Part shown: positions 1 to 7,443 of the stretch, piece by piece | How positions within the stretch are numbered: position 1 is the first letter of the stretch | Layout: every line of letters starts with the position of its first letter | Source: Dialister sp. UBA7295 | GTDB taxonomy: Bacteria > Bacillota > Negativicutes > Veillonellales > Dialisteraceae | Direction: 5' to 3' | DNA: 36,565 nucleotides | Assembly: GCA_002471975.1 (NCBI GenBank) | Contig: DKQZ01000108.1 | Location: 1-36,565, forward strand | Notes under the pieces: generated by a model | What the model was told of the DNA's origin: nothing | What the model saw: only the letters and a program-made list of their open reading frames with translations | Databases searched by the model: none | Position numbers and translations under genes: made by a program

Positions 1-220
1 CTCTCCCTCGGGAGAGCTCCCCGAAGGGGTGAGAGGGCAGGGAAAGGAAAAAGGCGGCCTGTGGGCGCCGGGATTCCATCCCTTGCCCTTTTAGGCCCTG
101 CGGGCCAGCTTCCCCGAGGGGAAGCCTTAGCGCGGGTCTTTTGGCTCATTTTCGACTTGTATGGATAGTACGACCCACCCGCCTTCGCTGCGCTCAGGTA
201 CCCTCCCAAGCCTGGGAGGG
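1..220. repeat. Cluster of GC-rich inverted repeats, no gene
   Basis: This patch downstream of rpsD has no credible reading frame but contains a series of short perfect inverted repeats. They are CTCTCCC/GGGAGAG (1-16), CCCC/GGGG (19-29), GGCCC/GGGCC (94-106), GCTTCCCC/GGGGAAGC (108-125) and CCCTCCCA/TGGGAGGG (201-220). Several have loops of only 2-4 bases. Such a density looks like a dispersed intergenic repeat element rather than a single terminator. I cannot tell whether copies exist elsewhere in the genome. From 221 to 294 I see nothing else. Confidence 0.5.
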
Positions 221-294
221 CTTGAACGATAGCATGCTGATGGGCAGCGACATTTTTCGTGTTTCCCGCGGCGGGGGTTCCTGAAATGGCATAA

Positions 295-325
295 TAAAAA
301 AGCTGAGGCTTTGCCTCAGCTTTTT
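295..325 (-). terminator. Rho-independent terminator of rpsD
   Basis: A perfect 9-bp stem (AGCTGAGGC / GCCTCAGCT, 301-321) with a 3-base loop lies just past the rpsD stop codon. On the minus strand it is followed by a run of T from the A-rich 295-300. There is also a T-run on the plus side, so it could work in both directions. Confidence 0.85.
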
Positions 326-336
326 CTGTTTCTCTA

Positions 337-930
337 TTACTTGGAGTACAGTTCGACGATGTTGGTTTCGTTGACTTCGTCTTTGTAGGGGAGTTCGTCT
401 CTCTGCGGGAATCTGGTCAGGGTTGCGGTCCAGTTTTCGAAGGATTTTTCGAGGTAGGGGAGGTCGAAGGATTTCAGTTCCTGGAAGGACTGCTTGAACA
501 TTTCGTTGGTTCTGTAAGCGTCTTTCAGGGAAATGACCTGGCCTGCGCGTACCGGGTAGGACGGGATGTCGACTCTCTTGCCGTCGACGGTGATGAGTCC
601 GTGGGTTACCATCTGGCGTGCCTGACGGATGGAGCGTGCAAAGCCTGCACGGTATACAAGGTTGTCCAGTCTGGTTTCGAGCAGGAACAGCAGGTTTTCG
701 CCTACGACGCCGGACATTCTCCTTGCTTTATCATAATAGCGGTAGAACTGCCTTTCCAGCAGGTTGTACATCGCTTTCACTTTCTGTTTTTCTGCGAGCT
801 GAACGCCGTATTCAGACTGTTTTTTCTGATGAGCGTCTGCTACCTGCCGTTTTAACGCTTTCGGATGGCCGTATACGTTTACGCCGAAACGTCTGCTTGT
901 CTTAAAACGGAGATTCTTGTTTGTTGCCAT
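337..930 (-). CDS. rpsD: 30S ribosomal protein S4
   Basis: This is ribosomal protein S4, which binds 16S rRNA early in assembly of the small subunit and helps keep decoding accurate. The product of 197 residues has the usual length. It has the S4 N-terminal region (SEYGVQLAEKQK) and an S4 RNA-binding domain at about residues 88-150 (ETRLDNLVYRAGFARSIRQA). The N-terminus has no zinc-binding cysteines. I chose ATG at 930 over an upstream in-frame GTG at 942, because that GTG lies inside the Shine-Dalgarno sequence (GAGGTGATC) of the ATG. The gene stands alone with its own promoter and terminator, as is common in Bacillota. Many bacteria autoregulate S4, but I see no obvious S4-binding leader in the short 5' region. 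Confidence 0.95.
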   Translation of the reverse strand: MATNKNLRFKTSRRFGVNVYGHPKALKRQVADAHQKKQSEYGVQLAEKQKVKAMYNLLERQFYRYYDKARRMSGVVGENLLFLLETRLDNLVYRAGFARSIRQARQMVTHGLITVDGKRVDIPSYPVRAGQVISLKDAYRTNEMFKQSFQELKSFDLPYLEKSFENWTATLTRFPQRDELPYKDEVNETNIVELYSK

Positions 931-983
931 TGTGTAGATCACCTCTCTAAAAATTTCGCTGTCCGATATGAAACAGCTTTATT

Positions 984-1012
984 ATTATAAAAGATTTTCC
1001 GGTTCCTGTCAA
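984..1012 (-). promoter_or_regulatory. Sigma-A type promoter of rpsD
   Basis: On the minus strand a perfect -35 box TTGACA (1007-1012) is followed after exactly 17 bases by a perfect -10 box TATAAT (984-989). Transcription would start near 977, giving a leader of about 45 bases before the rpsD start codon. A full-consensus promoter fits a highly expressed ribosomal protein gene. Confidence 0.9.
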
Positions 1013-1081
1013 ATGAAATCGGTGGAAATAGTTGTTTTTTTCGGGCTTTTCAGTGGAAATATTTCCATTCGTTTGAGCGGA

Positions 1082-1142
1082 TGGCTAATGGCTGGCTGCT
1101 AACGGCTAACAGCTAACAGCTGACGGCTAACGGCTGACGGCT
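1082..1142. repeat. 7-bp tandem repeat block at the trpG 3' end
   Basis: About eight and a half imperfect heptads run head to tail. The better ones, from 1103, are CGGCTAA, CAGCTAA, CAGCTGA, CGGCTAA and CGGCTGA. The block contains the trpG stop codon (1127-1129), and the last codons of trpG are written in the repeat. Two AT-richer heptad blocks with the same 7-bp period occur at 22681-22842 and 26701-26775. Confidence 0.7.
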
Positions 1143-1720
1143 CCCCGCTCTTTCGCTATTTCAAAGAAGTTTTCGAGGATTTTATGGCCTTCGGGGGTCA
1201 TGATGGATTCGGGGTGGAATTGGAGTCCGTAGACGGGATAGTCTCTGTGTTCGACCGCCATGATTTCGCCGTCTTTTGTGCGGGCGGTGATTTTAAGGCA
1301 TTCGGGCATCGTGCTTTCTATGGCTGCCAGGGAGTGGTAGCGGGCGGCTTTGATTTCTTTGTCCATTCCTTTGAAGAGGGGGCTTTCGGTATCGAGGGTA
1401 ATGGTGAAGGCTTTGCCATGAACCAGTTCTTTGGCATAGGAGACGGTGGCGCCGAAGCATTTGCAGATGGCCTGATGTCCCAGGCATACGCCAAGAATCG
1501 GGATTTTCGGCGCAAAGTATCGGATGGCATCGATGGAGACGCCTGCGTCTTCGGGCCGTCCGGGGCCGGGGGAGATGAGGATGGCTTCGGGTTTCATTTC
1601 TTCCAGTTCTTTCACGGTATAGGCGTCGTTCCTGACGACTCTGATATCGGGATAGAGGCTTCCTGCAAGCTGGTATAGATTGTAAGAAAAGCTGTCGTAG
1701 TTGTCAATGAGTATGATCAT
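1127..1720 (-). CDS. trpG: Anthranilate synthase component II, glutamine amidotransferase
   Basis: TrpG releases ammonia from glutamine and passes it to TrpE to make anthranilate from chorismate, the first step of tryptophan synthesis. The 197-residue product is a complete class I amidotransferase. It has an N-terminal IDNYDSFSYNL motif, an oxyanion motif SPGPGRP (about 50-56), nucleophile Cys79 in GVCLGHQ, and His169 and Glu171 in FHPES. ATG at 1720 has a good ribosome-binding site (AGGAGG) and overlaps the trpE stop codon (ATGA), implying translational coupling. In some bacteria this protein also serves PabB in folate synthesis. The stop codon lies in a 7-bp repeat block, and no other trp gene follows in the window. 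Confidence 0.93.
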   Translation of the reverse strand: MIILIDNYDSFSYNLYQLAGSLYPDIRVVRNDAYTVKELEEMKPEAILISPGPGRPEDAGVSIDAIRYFAPKIPILGVCLGHQAICKCFGATVSYAKELVHGKAFTITLDTESPLFKGMDKEIKAARYHSLAAIESTMPECLKITARTKDGEIMAVEHRDYPVYGLQFHPESIMTPEGHKILENFFEIAKERGAVSR

Positions 1721-3204
1721 TCTAATCCTCCTTCTGCCTCGGAAATAGCGGTGGTGAGGGCTTTGGCCTTGTTCAGGCATTCCTGGTATTCTTTTTCCGG
1801 CTGGCTGTCGGCTACGATGCCTGCCCCGGACTGGACGCAGAGGACTCCATTTTTCTTATAGGCGAGACGGATGCCAATGCAGGTATCCATATTTCCTGAG
1901 AAATCAAGATATCCGATGGCTCCCCCGTAGATGCCCCGTTTCCTGGATTCCTGTTCTTCGATGATTTCGCAGGCCCTTAGTTTTGGCGCTCCCGAGAGGG
2001 TTCCTGCCGGGAGGACGGAATCGATGGCATCGACTCCGTCTTTGTCATCCCGGATTTTTCCTTCTACCGTGGATCCGATATGCATGACGTGGGAGAAACG
2101 GAGGATATTGAGATACCGGTCTACTTTGACGGTTCCGATCCGGCTGATTTTTCCCAGATCGTTTCGGCCAAGGTCCACGAGCATATTGTGTTCGGCCAGT
2201 TCTTTTTCATCTTTGAGAAGGCCTTTTTCCAGGGCTTTGTCTTCTTCCGGGGTCTTTCCTCTGGGACGGGTGCCGGCCAGGGGGAAGGTATAGAGGGTGC
2301 CGTCCTGGAGTTTGGCCAGGGTTTCGGGGGAGGCGCCCGCTATTTCCACATTATCAGAGGTGAAGTAGAACATATAGGGCGAGGGATTCAGCATGCGGAG
2401 AATGCGATAGACGTCAAAAATGCTGCCTTTGGCTCTCGCGGTCAGAGGATTGGAAAGGACGACCTGGAAAATGTCGCCTTCCACGATATAGTGTTTCGCC
2501 TTGTTCACCATGGCCCCGTATTCTTCTTTCGAATGGGCAGGAGTCAAAGGTTCCAGGAGTTCCAGGGGCTTGAAGGCTGCCCGGGCGCCGGAGGAGAGGA
2601 GACGCGCCATGTCATCCAGTTTTTCTTCGGCTTCTTTGTAGGAGGCTTCAGGATTTTCCGTGGATACGCCGCAGAGGAGGATGATTTTCTGTTTGAAGGC
2701 ATCAAAAATGATGAGTTTATCAAAGAGCATGAGGTCCACGTCATTGAAATCGGCATTTTCCACGTTGGTGAGCTTGAGCGTGGGTTCGGCATACTTGATG
2801 TAGTCATAGGAGAAATAGCCTACGAGACCGCCCGTGAAAGGGGGAAGTCCTTCGAGTTTGGGACTTTTGTTTTCGGCGAGAATTTTCCGGATGGCATCGC
2901 CGGGGTGGTCCACCATTTCTATGGTTTCTTCCTGTTCTTCATTTTCATCGCCTTTCCGGATGCGAAGGCGTCCGTTCAGGCAGGTGAGTTCCAGGGTAGG
3001 GTCATAACCCAGGAAGGAATAGCGGCTCCAGGGCTGATTGTTTTCTGCGCTTTCGAGCATAAAGCAGTGATGGCTGGCGGCCCGGAGTGTCCGCATGACT
3101 TCGATGGTCGTAAAGCGGTCTGCCATGATTTCGCGGCACACGGGGATCCGTTTGTAAATCCCTTCTGCGCTGAGTTTTCTGACTTCTTCAAGAGACGGGT
3201 ACAT
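1717..3204 (-). CDS. trpE: Anthranilate synthase component I
   Basis: TrpE converts chorismate plus ammonia to anthranilate, working as a complex with TrpG. The product has 495 residues, normal for the family. It has an N-terminal regulatory domain with the FMLESAE segment, equivalent to the tryptophan-binding LLES motif. The chorismate-binding domain includes GDIFQVVLS, AGTRPRG, HNMLVDLGRNDLG and SGAPKLRA. The LLES-like motif and the upstream tryptophan T-box argue for TrpE rather than PabB. ATG at 3204 has an AGGAGGT ribosome-binding site; the upstream extension of the frame runs through the T-box leader and is not coding. The stop overlaps trpG. Expression is likely controlled by charging of tRNA-Trp. 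trpD, C, F, B and A are not adjacent. Confidence 0.94.
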   Translation of the reverse strand: MYPSLEEVRKLSAEGIYKRIPVCREIMADRFTTIEVMRTLRAASHHCFMLESAENNQPWSRYSFLGYDPTLELTCLNGRLRIRKGDENEEQEETIEMVDHPGDAIRKILAENKSPKLEGLPPFTGGLVGYFSYDYIKYAEPTLKLTNVENADFNDVDLMLFDKLIIFDAFKQKIILLCGVSTENPEASYKEAEEKLDDMARLLSSGARAAFKPLELLEPLTPAHSKEEYGAMVNKAKHYIVEGDIFQVVLSNPLTARAKGSIFDVYRILRMLNPSPYMFYFTSDNVEIAGASPETLAKLQDGTLYTFPLAGTRPRGKTPEEDKALEKGLLKDEKELAEHNMLVDLGRNDLGKISRIGTVKVDRYLNILRFSHVMHIGSTVEGKIRDDKDGVDAIDSVLPAGTLSGAPKLRACEIIEEQESRKRGIYGGAIGYLDFSGNMDTCIGIRLAYKKNGVLCVQSGAGIVADSQPEKEYQECLNKAKALTTAISEAEGGLE

Positions 3205-3210
3205 AGTAAC

Positions 3211-3495
3211 CTCCTTTGAAATGTCCGGGCAATAAAAAATCCGCCCGGGCAGGAATAATTCTGCCAAGGACGGATGTTTCCGCGGTGCCACCTTGTTTCA
3301 CGATTACGTGCTCTTAGCGGGATACTGACATATCCCCGGCAACTAACGTATGCCCTACGTCATGGGATACTCCCCGAAGGTTTCGCCATGCCCTCAGCGG
3401 TCCATTTGGCAGACTGCATCTCGATCCATTCTCACCGGATAGGACTCTCTTTGCGCGCATCTTCTGCTTTGATCTCCGCTTCAACGGTTTATACT
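3211..3495 (-). promoter_or_regulatory. T-box leader, probably sensing tRNA-Trp
   Basis: The minus-strand leader of trpE contains the hallmark T-box sequence GGTGGCACCGCGG (3280-3292), directly followed by an intrinsic terminator. Upstream is a long Stem I-like region with an AGAGAG segment and a candidate specifier context AAATGGACCGCTGAG near 3395-3410, where TGG would be the tryptophan codon. In such leaders uncharged tRNA pairs with the specifier and with the T-box bulge, stabilising an antiterminator. The downstream gene agrees with tryptophan. I am sure of the T-box class; the specifier assignment is by eye. Confidence 0.88.
3233..3275 (-). terminator. Regulated terminator of the trpE T-box
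   Basis: On the minus strand ATCCGTCC (3268-3275) pairs with GGGCGGAT (3239-3246), with an inner stem GGCAG/CTGCC, followed by a run of T (3233-3238). This is the terminator half of the T-box switch. It lies just before the trpE ribosome-binding site at about 3208-3216. Confidence 0.85.
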
Positions 3496-3499
3496 TTGT

Positions 3500-3528
3500 A
3501 GATTAATCGGAAAAGATTATTTTGTCAA
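3500..3528 (-). promoter_or_regulatory. Probable promoter of the trpEG T-box transcript
   Basis: A perfect TTGACA (3523-3528, minus strand) precedes by 17 bases a weak -10 TAATCT (3500-3505). Transcription would start just before the T-box Stem I region. It lies 13 bases beyond the stop codon of the decarboxylase gene on the same strand, and I see no terminator between them, so some read-through from upstream is possible. Confidence 0.5.
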
Positions 3529-3540
3529 GTCACTTTTTAT

Positions 3541-5343
3541 TCATCCCACCCATACATAAGGACTATCATCTTCCCGGTGGAGGCCTACGATTTCGGGGAG
3601 GAAATCGGGGAATTCTTTCCCGTATGCTTCAAGGAAGAGGAAATAGTCGAGGACGGTCTTTGACCAGACTTCACCGGCCGCCAGGACGCAGATCCCCGGC
3701 GGGTAGGGGAGGATATTTTCCAGGGAAATATGACCTTCCGCTTCGGCAAGGGGAATCTTTTTTCTTTTTCCTTTGACAAAAAGCTCATGGGCCCTTCTGG
3801 CGGAAAGGGGGGCTTTCGGGAAATGTTCCTTTTGAAATAAAGCCTTTGAGAGGTCTCCCGCCTTTTTCGTGAAAAGGAAATGGCTGTATCGGCAGCAAAA
3901 ATCTTTCACTCCTTCCCCGGGCTTTGCGGAAATGGAGGAAAGGAAAGTCTTCATGGGCCTGTTTTCGTGGTAAGCCGTCTCAAATTCCTTCAGGGTGGAG
4001 AGGAGGCGTTCCGCCTTCTCCGGGGTGTCTCCCGGCTCGTTCAGGAAGAGGAGGGTATAGAAATCGGATTTTTCCGCTGTGATTCCCCGGCTCTCCAGGT
4101 ACGAGGAAACAAGGGGAGCGGGGATGGAGTGGCTTTCATCGGTGAAGGACCCCGTGGTGATGAGGGTCTTGCAGGGGTCCAGGGTCACAAGGGATGTGCT
4201 CTGAAATCCCATTTCTTTATTTCCTGTAAAAAAGGCAGGATCCTTCATGATGGTTTCCGTATCAAAGTCAGCCCAGTCTTTCCCATCCACTTTTTCGGGG
4301 AGGAAGGGTTTGAAGAATTCCGTTTCCTTCCGAAGTCTCTTTTTCAGCCCGATGGCAGAACGGAAGGCTTTCTCCCACAGGTCCTTTCCCTTTTTCTGAT
4401 GGATGAACGCATTCATTTCGAGGCCCGCGAGGAGCGGATAGTAGGGGGACGTGGAAATATGCATGAGAAAGGCATCGTTCAGGACGTCATGGGGAAGGTA
4501 TTGCGCTTCGCCTTTGATATGGCTGTCTTTCTTGTGAATCTGGCTGGTCTGTGAGAATCCTGCCAGCTGCTTGTGGACGGACTGGGTGACCAGGATGCCC
4601 GGGTCCTCTTTCGTGAGAGGAAAAGTGAGGATGGCCGAATCCCTAAGGAGGGGAATGAAATTCTCATAGCCCGCCCAGGCGCCGTCGAGAAGGACGTAAT
4701 CCGCAAGCCGCCCGATGCGTTTCAGTATTTCCTTCATGTTGAGGAAGAGTCCGTCATAGGTGGCCAGCTGGAGGCAGGCAAGGCGGAAAGGCCGCTCTTT
4801 TCCCGCCGCAGCAGGACTGATTTTGGCGGCTTCTTCGCGGAGGATATCTTCGCTTAACCATTTTTCATCGATAGGTCCGATGATGCCGTTTTCATTTCTT
4901 TCCGACGGGAGGTACACCGCTTTCGCGCCGGTTTCGATGAGGGCTCCCTGCCAGGCGGATTTGTGATTGTTCCGGTCAAAGAGGACCAGGTCTCCCTCTG
5001 AAAGAAGAGCGGAAGCGCAGATCCGGTTTGATGCGGACGTGCCGCCGGTAACGAAAAAGCATTCATCGCTGCCCCAGGTCTTTGCAGCCATTTTCTCAGC
5101 CAGTCCCGTGACGCCTTCATGAGAGGAAGGGTCGCCGATGAGGGACGACGAATCGGAAACGTCGGCCAGAAAGGGGGCGGGGCCCATAAGTTTCGTGAAG
5201 AGCCGGCCTTCTTCGGTGAGATTGTAAAATGCTCCCCCGTGATGGCCGGGGGTATCGAAGTCTTCCCGATTCATTTCTGCCATGGAAAGGAGGGCGGAAG
5301 TGAAAGGGGGAAGAGGTCTATTTCCTTTTTTATTTTGATTCAT
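3541..5343 (-). CDS. Orn/Lys/Arg decarboxylase family, probably ornithine decarboxylase
   Basis: A PLP-dependent basic amino acid decarboxylase of the fold-I group, which makes a polyamine (putrescine, cadaverine or agmatine) and CO2. The 600-residue product has the family signatures: DTPGHHGG near residue 30, a PLP-site LLDGAWAGYE around Asp220, and the Schiff-base lysine Lys258 in QSVHKQLAGFSQTSQIHKK. The stretch after the lysine resembles bacterial ornithine decarboxylases most, but substrate cannot be fixed by eye. It is about 100 residues shorter than the SpeC/SpeF type, and the missing part is the N-terminal wing domain, so oligomerisation may differ. ATG at 5343 has a good AAGGAG site. 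In some Negativicutes polyamines are attached to peptidoglycan; a role there is only inference. Confidence 0.85.
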   Translation of the reverse strand: MNQNKKGNRPLPPFTSALLSMAEMNREDFDTPGHHGGAFYNLTEEGRLFTKLMGPAPFLADVSDSSSLIGDPSSHEGVTGLAEKMAAKTWGSDECFFVTGGTSASNRICASALLSEGDLVLFDRNNHKSAWQGALIETGAKAVYLPSERNENGIIGPIDEKWLSEDILREEAAKISPAAAGKERPFRLACLQLATYDGLFLNMKEILKRIGRLADYVLLDGAWAGYENFIPLLRDSAILTFPLTKEDPGILVTQSVHKQLAGFSQTSQIHKKDSHIKGEAQYLPHDVLNDAFLMHISTSPYYPLLAGLEMNAFIHQKKGKDLWEKAFRSAIGLKKRLRKETEFFKPFLPEKVDGKDWADFDTETIMKDPAFFTGNKEMGFQSTSLVTLDPCKTLITTGSFTDESHSIPAPLVSSYLESRGITAEKSDFYTLLFLNEPGDTPEKAERLLSTLKEFETAYHENRPMKTFLSSISAKPGEGVKDFCCRYSHFLFTKKAGDLSKALFQKEHFPKAPLSARRAHELFVKGKRKKIPLAEAEGHISLENILPYPPGICVLAAGEVWSKTVLDYFLFLEAYGKEFPDFLPEIVGLHREDDSPYVWVG

Positions 5344-5363
5344 ATGTAATCTCCTTCTGATTC

Positions 5364-5369
5364 ATTATA
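5364..5369 (-). promoter_or_regulatory. Candidate -10 box of the decarboxylase gene
   Basis: A perfect TATAAT occurs on the minus strand 21 bases upstream of the decarboxylase start codon. The -35 region at the proper distance is poor, so this is tentative. The space to scpA is small and must hold divergent promoters for both genes. Confidence 0.3.
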
Positions 5370-5480
5370 CATAATTCCGATTTCCTTAAAAAGGAGGGCT
5401 CTTTTCTTTTCCTTTCTTATCTTCTGTGTTAATATGTAAAAGGTATATTGGAAAAGTGTTCCTGCGGAAAGGATGAGGGG

Positions 5481-6194
5481 ATGGACGAAGAAAAAGCAGT
5501 GGAGTACCAGGTGAATCTGCCCGTTTTCGAGGGACCCCTGGATCTGCTCCTCCATCTGGTCACGAAGGACCGGATCGATATTCATGACATTCCCATCCAT
5601 CTCATTACGGATCAGTACCTGGACTATCTCCGGAAGGCCAGGGAGTTCAATCTGGAGCTGGGGAGCAGTTTTTTTGCCATGGCTTCGACCCTCCTTCTCA
5701 TCAAGTCGCGAATGCTTCTCCCTGCCCGGAGGCAGGAGGAAACAGATGAGTCCGAGGATCCCCGGCAGGAACTGGCAAGGTCCCTGGAAGAATTCAAAAT
5801 GATGAAGGAAATCAAGGCCCGCATCGAAAGCCTCATGGAGGAGGAGCGGCCTTACCGGGCCAGGGAACCGGCGGTCATCAGGGGCGGCGCTTTTCAGGGG
5901 AAAATTTCCCTCATCCGTCTCCGGGCTGCCTTCCTTTCCCTCTATGAATCGATCCGGGAAGAAGAAGGATCCCTGCTCCCGGCTGAAGAAGTTTCGCTGG
6001 ATGAGGAAATCGCAGGCTGGGAGAAGCACCTTTCCCTCTATGGAAAGGTGAATTTTATGGAGTATCTGAAGGGGCAGAAGACAAGGCTGCGCCTGGTGGT
6101 CTCGTTTTTTGCCCTGCTTGAGCTGATCCGCCTGGGAAAGGCAAGGATTTCAGACCGGGCAGAGGGCATGGTGGTGGAAGGAGTGAACCTATGA
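5481..6194 (+). CDS. scpA: Segregation and condensation protein A
   Basis: ScpA is the kleisin of the bacterial SMC condensin and bridges the SMC heads with ScpB to organise and segregate the chromosome. The 237-residue product has the typical N-terminus (PVFEGPLDLLLHLV), the SSFFAMASTLLLIKSRMLLP helix that binds the SMC neck, and a C-terminal winged helix ending in FFALLELIRLGKARI. I chose ATG at 5481, preceded by GGAAAGGA, over a TTG at 5448 that would add 11 unconserved residues. A possible -10 TATATT lies at 5444-5449, with a weak -35. The gene starts a dense plus-strand run and its stop overlaps the scpB start (ATGA). Confidence 0.94.
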   Translation: MDEEKAVEYQVNLPVFEGPLDLLLHLVTKDRIDIHDIPIHLITDQYLDYLRKAREFNLELGSSFFAMASTLLLIKSRMLLPARRQEETDESEDPRQELARSLEEFKMMKEIKARIESLMEEERPYRAREPAVIRGGAFQGKISLIRLRAAFLSLYESIREEEGSLLPAEEVSLDEEIAGWEKHLSLYGKVNFMEYLKGQKTRLRLVVSFFALLELIRLGKARISDRAEGMVVEGVNL

Positions 6195-6724
6195 AAGGCC
6201 TGGAAGGATTGATGGCGCTCATTGAGACCTTCCTTTTCGCCAAGGGAAGCCCGGTGGAATTGAAAGACCTGTCAGAAGTGCTGGGAGAAGATACGGTGAC
6301 CGTGGAAAAAGCCCTTTCCCTCCTGCAGGAGAAATATGACGGTCCCGACTCGGGCATTACCCTCCATCAGACGGGGGCGGGCTATTCCCTGGTGACAAAG
6401 AAGAAATATGATTCCTGGCTGAACGAGGTGCTCGGAAAGCAGACTCCTCTATCCCAGTCGGCCATGGAGACTTTGGCCGTCATCGCCTGCAAAGAGCCGG
6501 TGACGCGGGTGGAAATAGAGAAAATCCGGGGCGTATCGGCGGGGAGGATGATTTCCCAGCTTCTGGATAAAGACCTGATCGAAGAAAGAGGCCGCCTTGA
6601 CGTGCCGGGCCGGCCCATCTTATATGGAACGACAAAACGGTTTCTCAACTGCACGGGACTCAATGACGTGAGCGAGCTGAAGACCCGGTGGTCGGAGAAA
6701 CCGGATGAAGGAGATTTATTTTGA
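6191..6724 (+). CDS. scpB: Segregation and condensation protein B
   Basis: ScpB is the dimeric winged-helix partner of ScpA in the SMC condensin complex. The 177-residue product has two winged-helix domains and the conserved core QSAMETLAVIACKEPVTRVE and IRGVSAGRMISQLLDKDLI, followed by GRPILYGTT. Its length is normal. The start overlaps the scpA stop and its own stop overlaps the rluB start, so the three genes are likely translated together. Confidence 0.94.
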   Translation: MKGLEGLMALIETFLFAKGSPVELKDLSEVLGEDTVTVEKALSLLQEKYDGPDSGITLHQTGAGYSLVTKKKYDSWLNEVLGKQTPLSQSAMETLAVIACKEPVTRVEIEKIRGVSAGRMISQLLDKDLIEERGRLDVPGRPILYGTTKRFLNCTGLNDVSELKTRWSEKPDEGDLF

Positions 6725-7443
6725 AAGAAAGACTGCAGAAAATATTGAGCCATGCCGGCATCTGTTCCCGGAGAAAAGCGGAAGAACTGATCACTTCAGG
6801 ACAGGTGAAAGTGAATGGCAAGGTGGTAACCGAGCTGGGGAGCGAAGCGGATCCCATGAAGGACAGAATCGAAGCCCTGGGTACGGTGGTGAAGCCGGAG
6901 AGGAAGAAATATTTCCTCTTCTACAAGCCGGACAGCGTCATTACGTCCGTTTCCGACCCTCAGGGGCGGCGGACGGTGATGGACTATTTCCACACCATCC
7001 GGGAGAGGATTTTCCCTGTGGGACGGCTGGACTACCATTCCGAGGGACTTCTCATCATGACGAATGACGGGGACCTGGACTACATCCTCACCCATCCGAG
7101 CCATGAAGTGGAGAAAATTTATGAGGTCACCGTGCGGGGAAGGTATTCGCCCAAGGCAGCAGATAAAATGTCCCGGGGCGTCCGCATCGATACGGGAGTC
7201 ACCGCACCCTGCAAGATCGAAGTGCTGGAATATAATAAAGAAAAAAATAAGACCCGGGTCCGCATGACCCTTCACGAAGGGAAAAACAGGGAAATCCGAA
7301 AGATGATGGAAGCCTATCATTATCCGGTTTTTGAACTGGTCCGGGTGGGTTACAGCTTCCTTACCCTGGAAGGCTTATCCAGGGGAAGCTATCGCAGGCT
7401 GACGAGCGAGGAGGTTCGTAAACTCTATGAGCTCTACCGCTAA
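6721..7443 (+). CDS. rluB: 23S rRNA pseudouridine synthase, RluB family
   Basis: This enzyme isomerises a uridine to pseudouridine in 23S rRNA (position 2605 in the E. coli RluB case). The 240-residue product starts with an S4-like RNA-binding domain (residues 1-60, ILSHAGICSRRKAEELI). The catalytic domain carries the RsuA-type motif GRLDYHSEGLLIMTNDGDL with the catalytic aspartate, and KNREIRKMME. It begins with TTG at 6721, overlapping the scpB stop, with a clear AAGGAG site in the end of scpB. The scpA-scpB-rluB order is widespread in Bacillota. RluB and RsuA paralogues are hard to separate by eye; context favours RluB. Confidence 0.9.
   Translation: MKERLQKILSHAGICSRRKAEELITSGQVKVNGKVVTELGSEADPMKDRIEALGTVVKPERKKYFLFYKPDSVITSVSDPQGRRTVMDYFHTIRERIFPVGRLDYHSEGLLIMTNDGDLDYILTHPSHEVEKIYEVTVRGRYSPKAADKMSRGVRIDTGVTAPCKIEVLEYNKEKNKTRVRMTLHEGKNREIRKMMEAYHYPVFELVRVGYSFLTLEGLSRGSYRRLTSEEVRKLYELYR

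Noticed and set aside
1082..1142. CRISPR or satellite array
   Set aside because: The units are 7 bp, imperfect and without spacers; no cas genes are present in the window.
1717..3204. pabB/pabA (folate) instead of trpE/trpG
   Set aside because: The LLES-like feedback motif and the tryptophan-type T-box upstream favour anthranilate synthase.
2080..3219. Long plus-strand frame opposite trpE
   Set aside because: It is a shadow of trpE: the real gene has full motifs, a ribosome-binding site and a T-box on the other strand.
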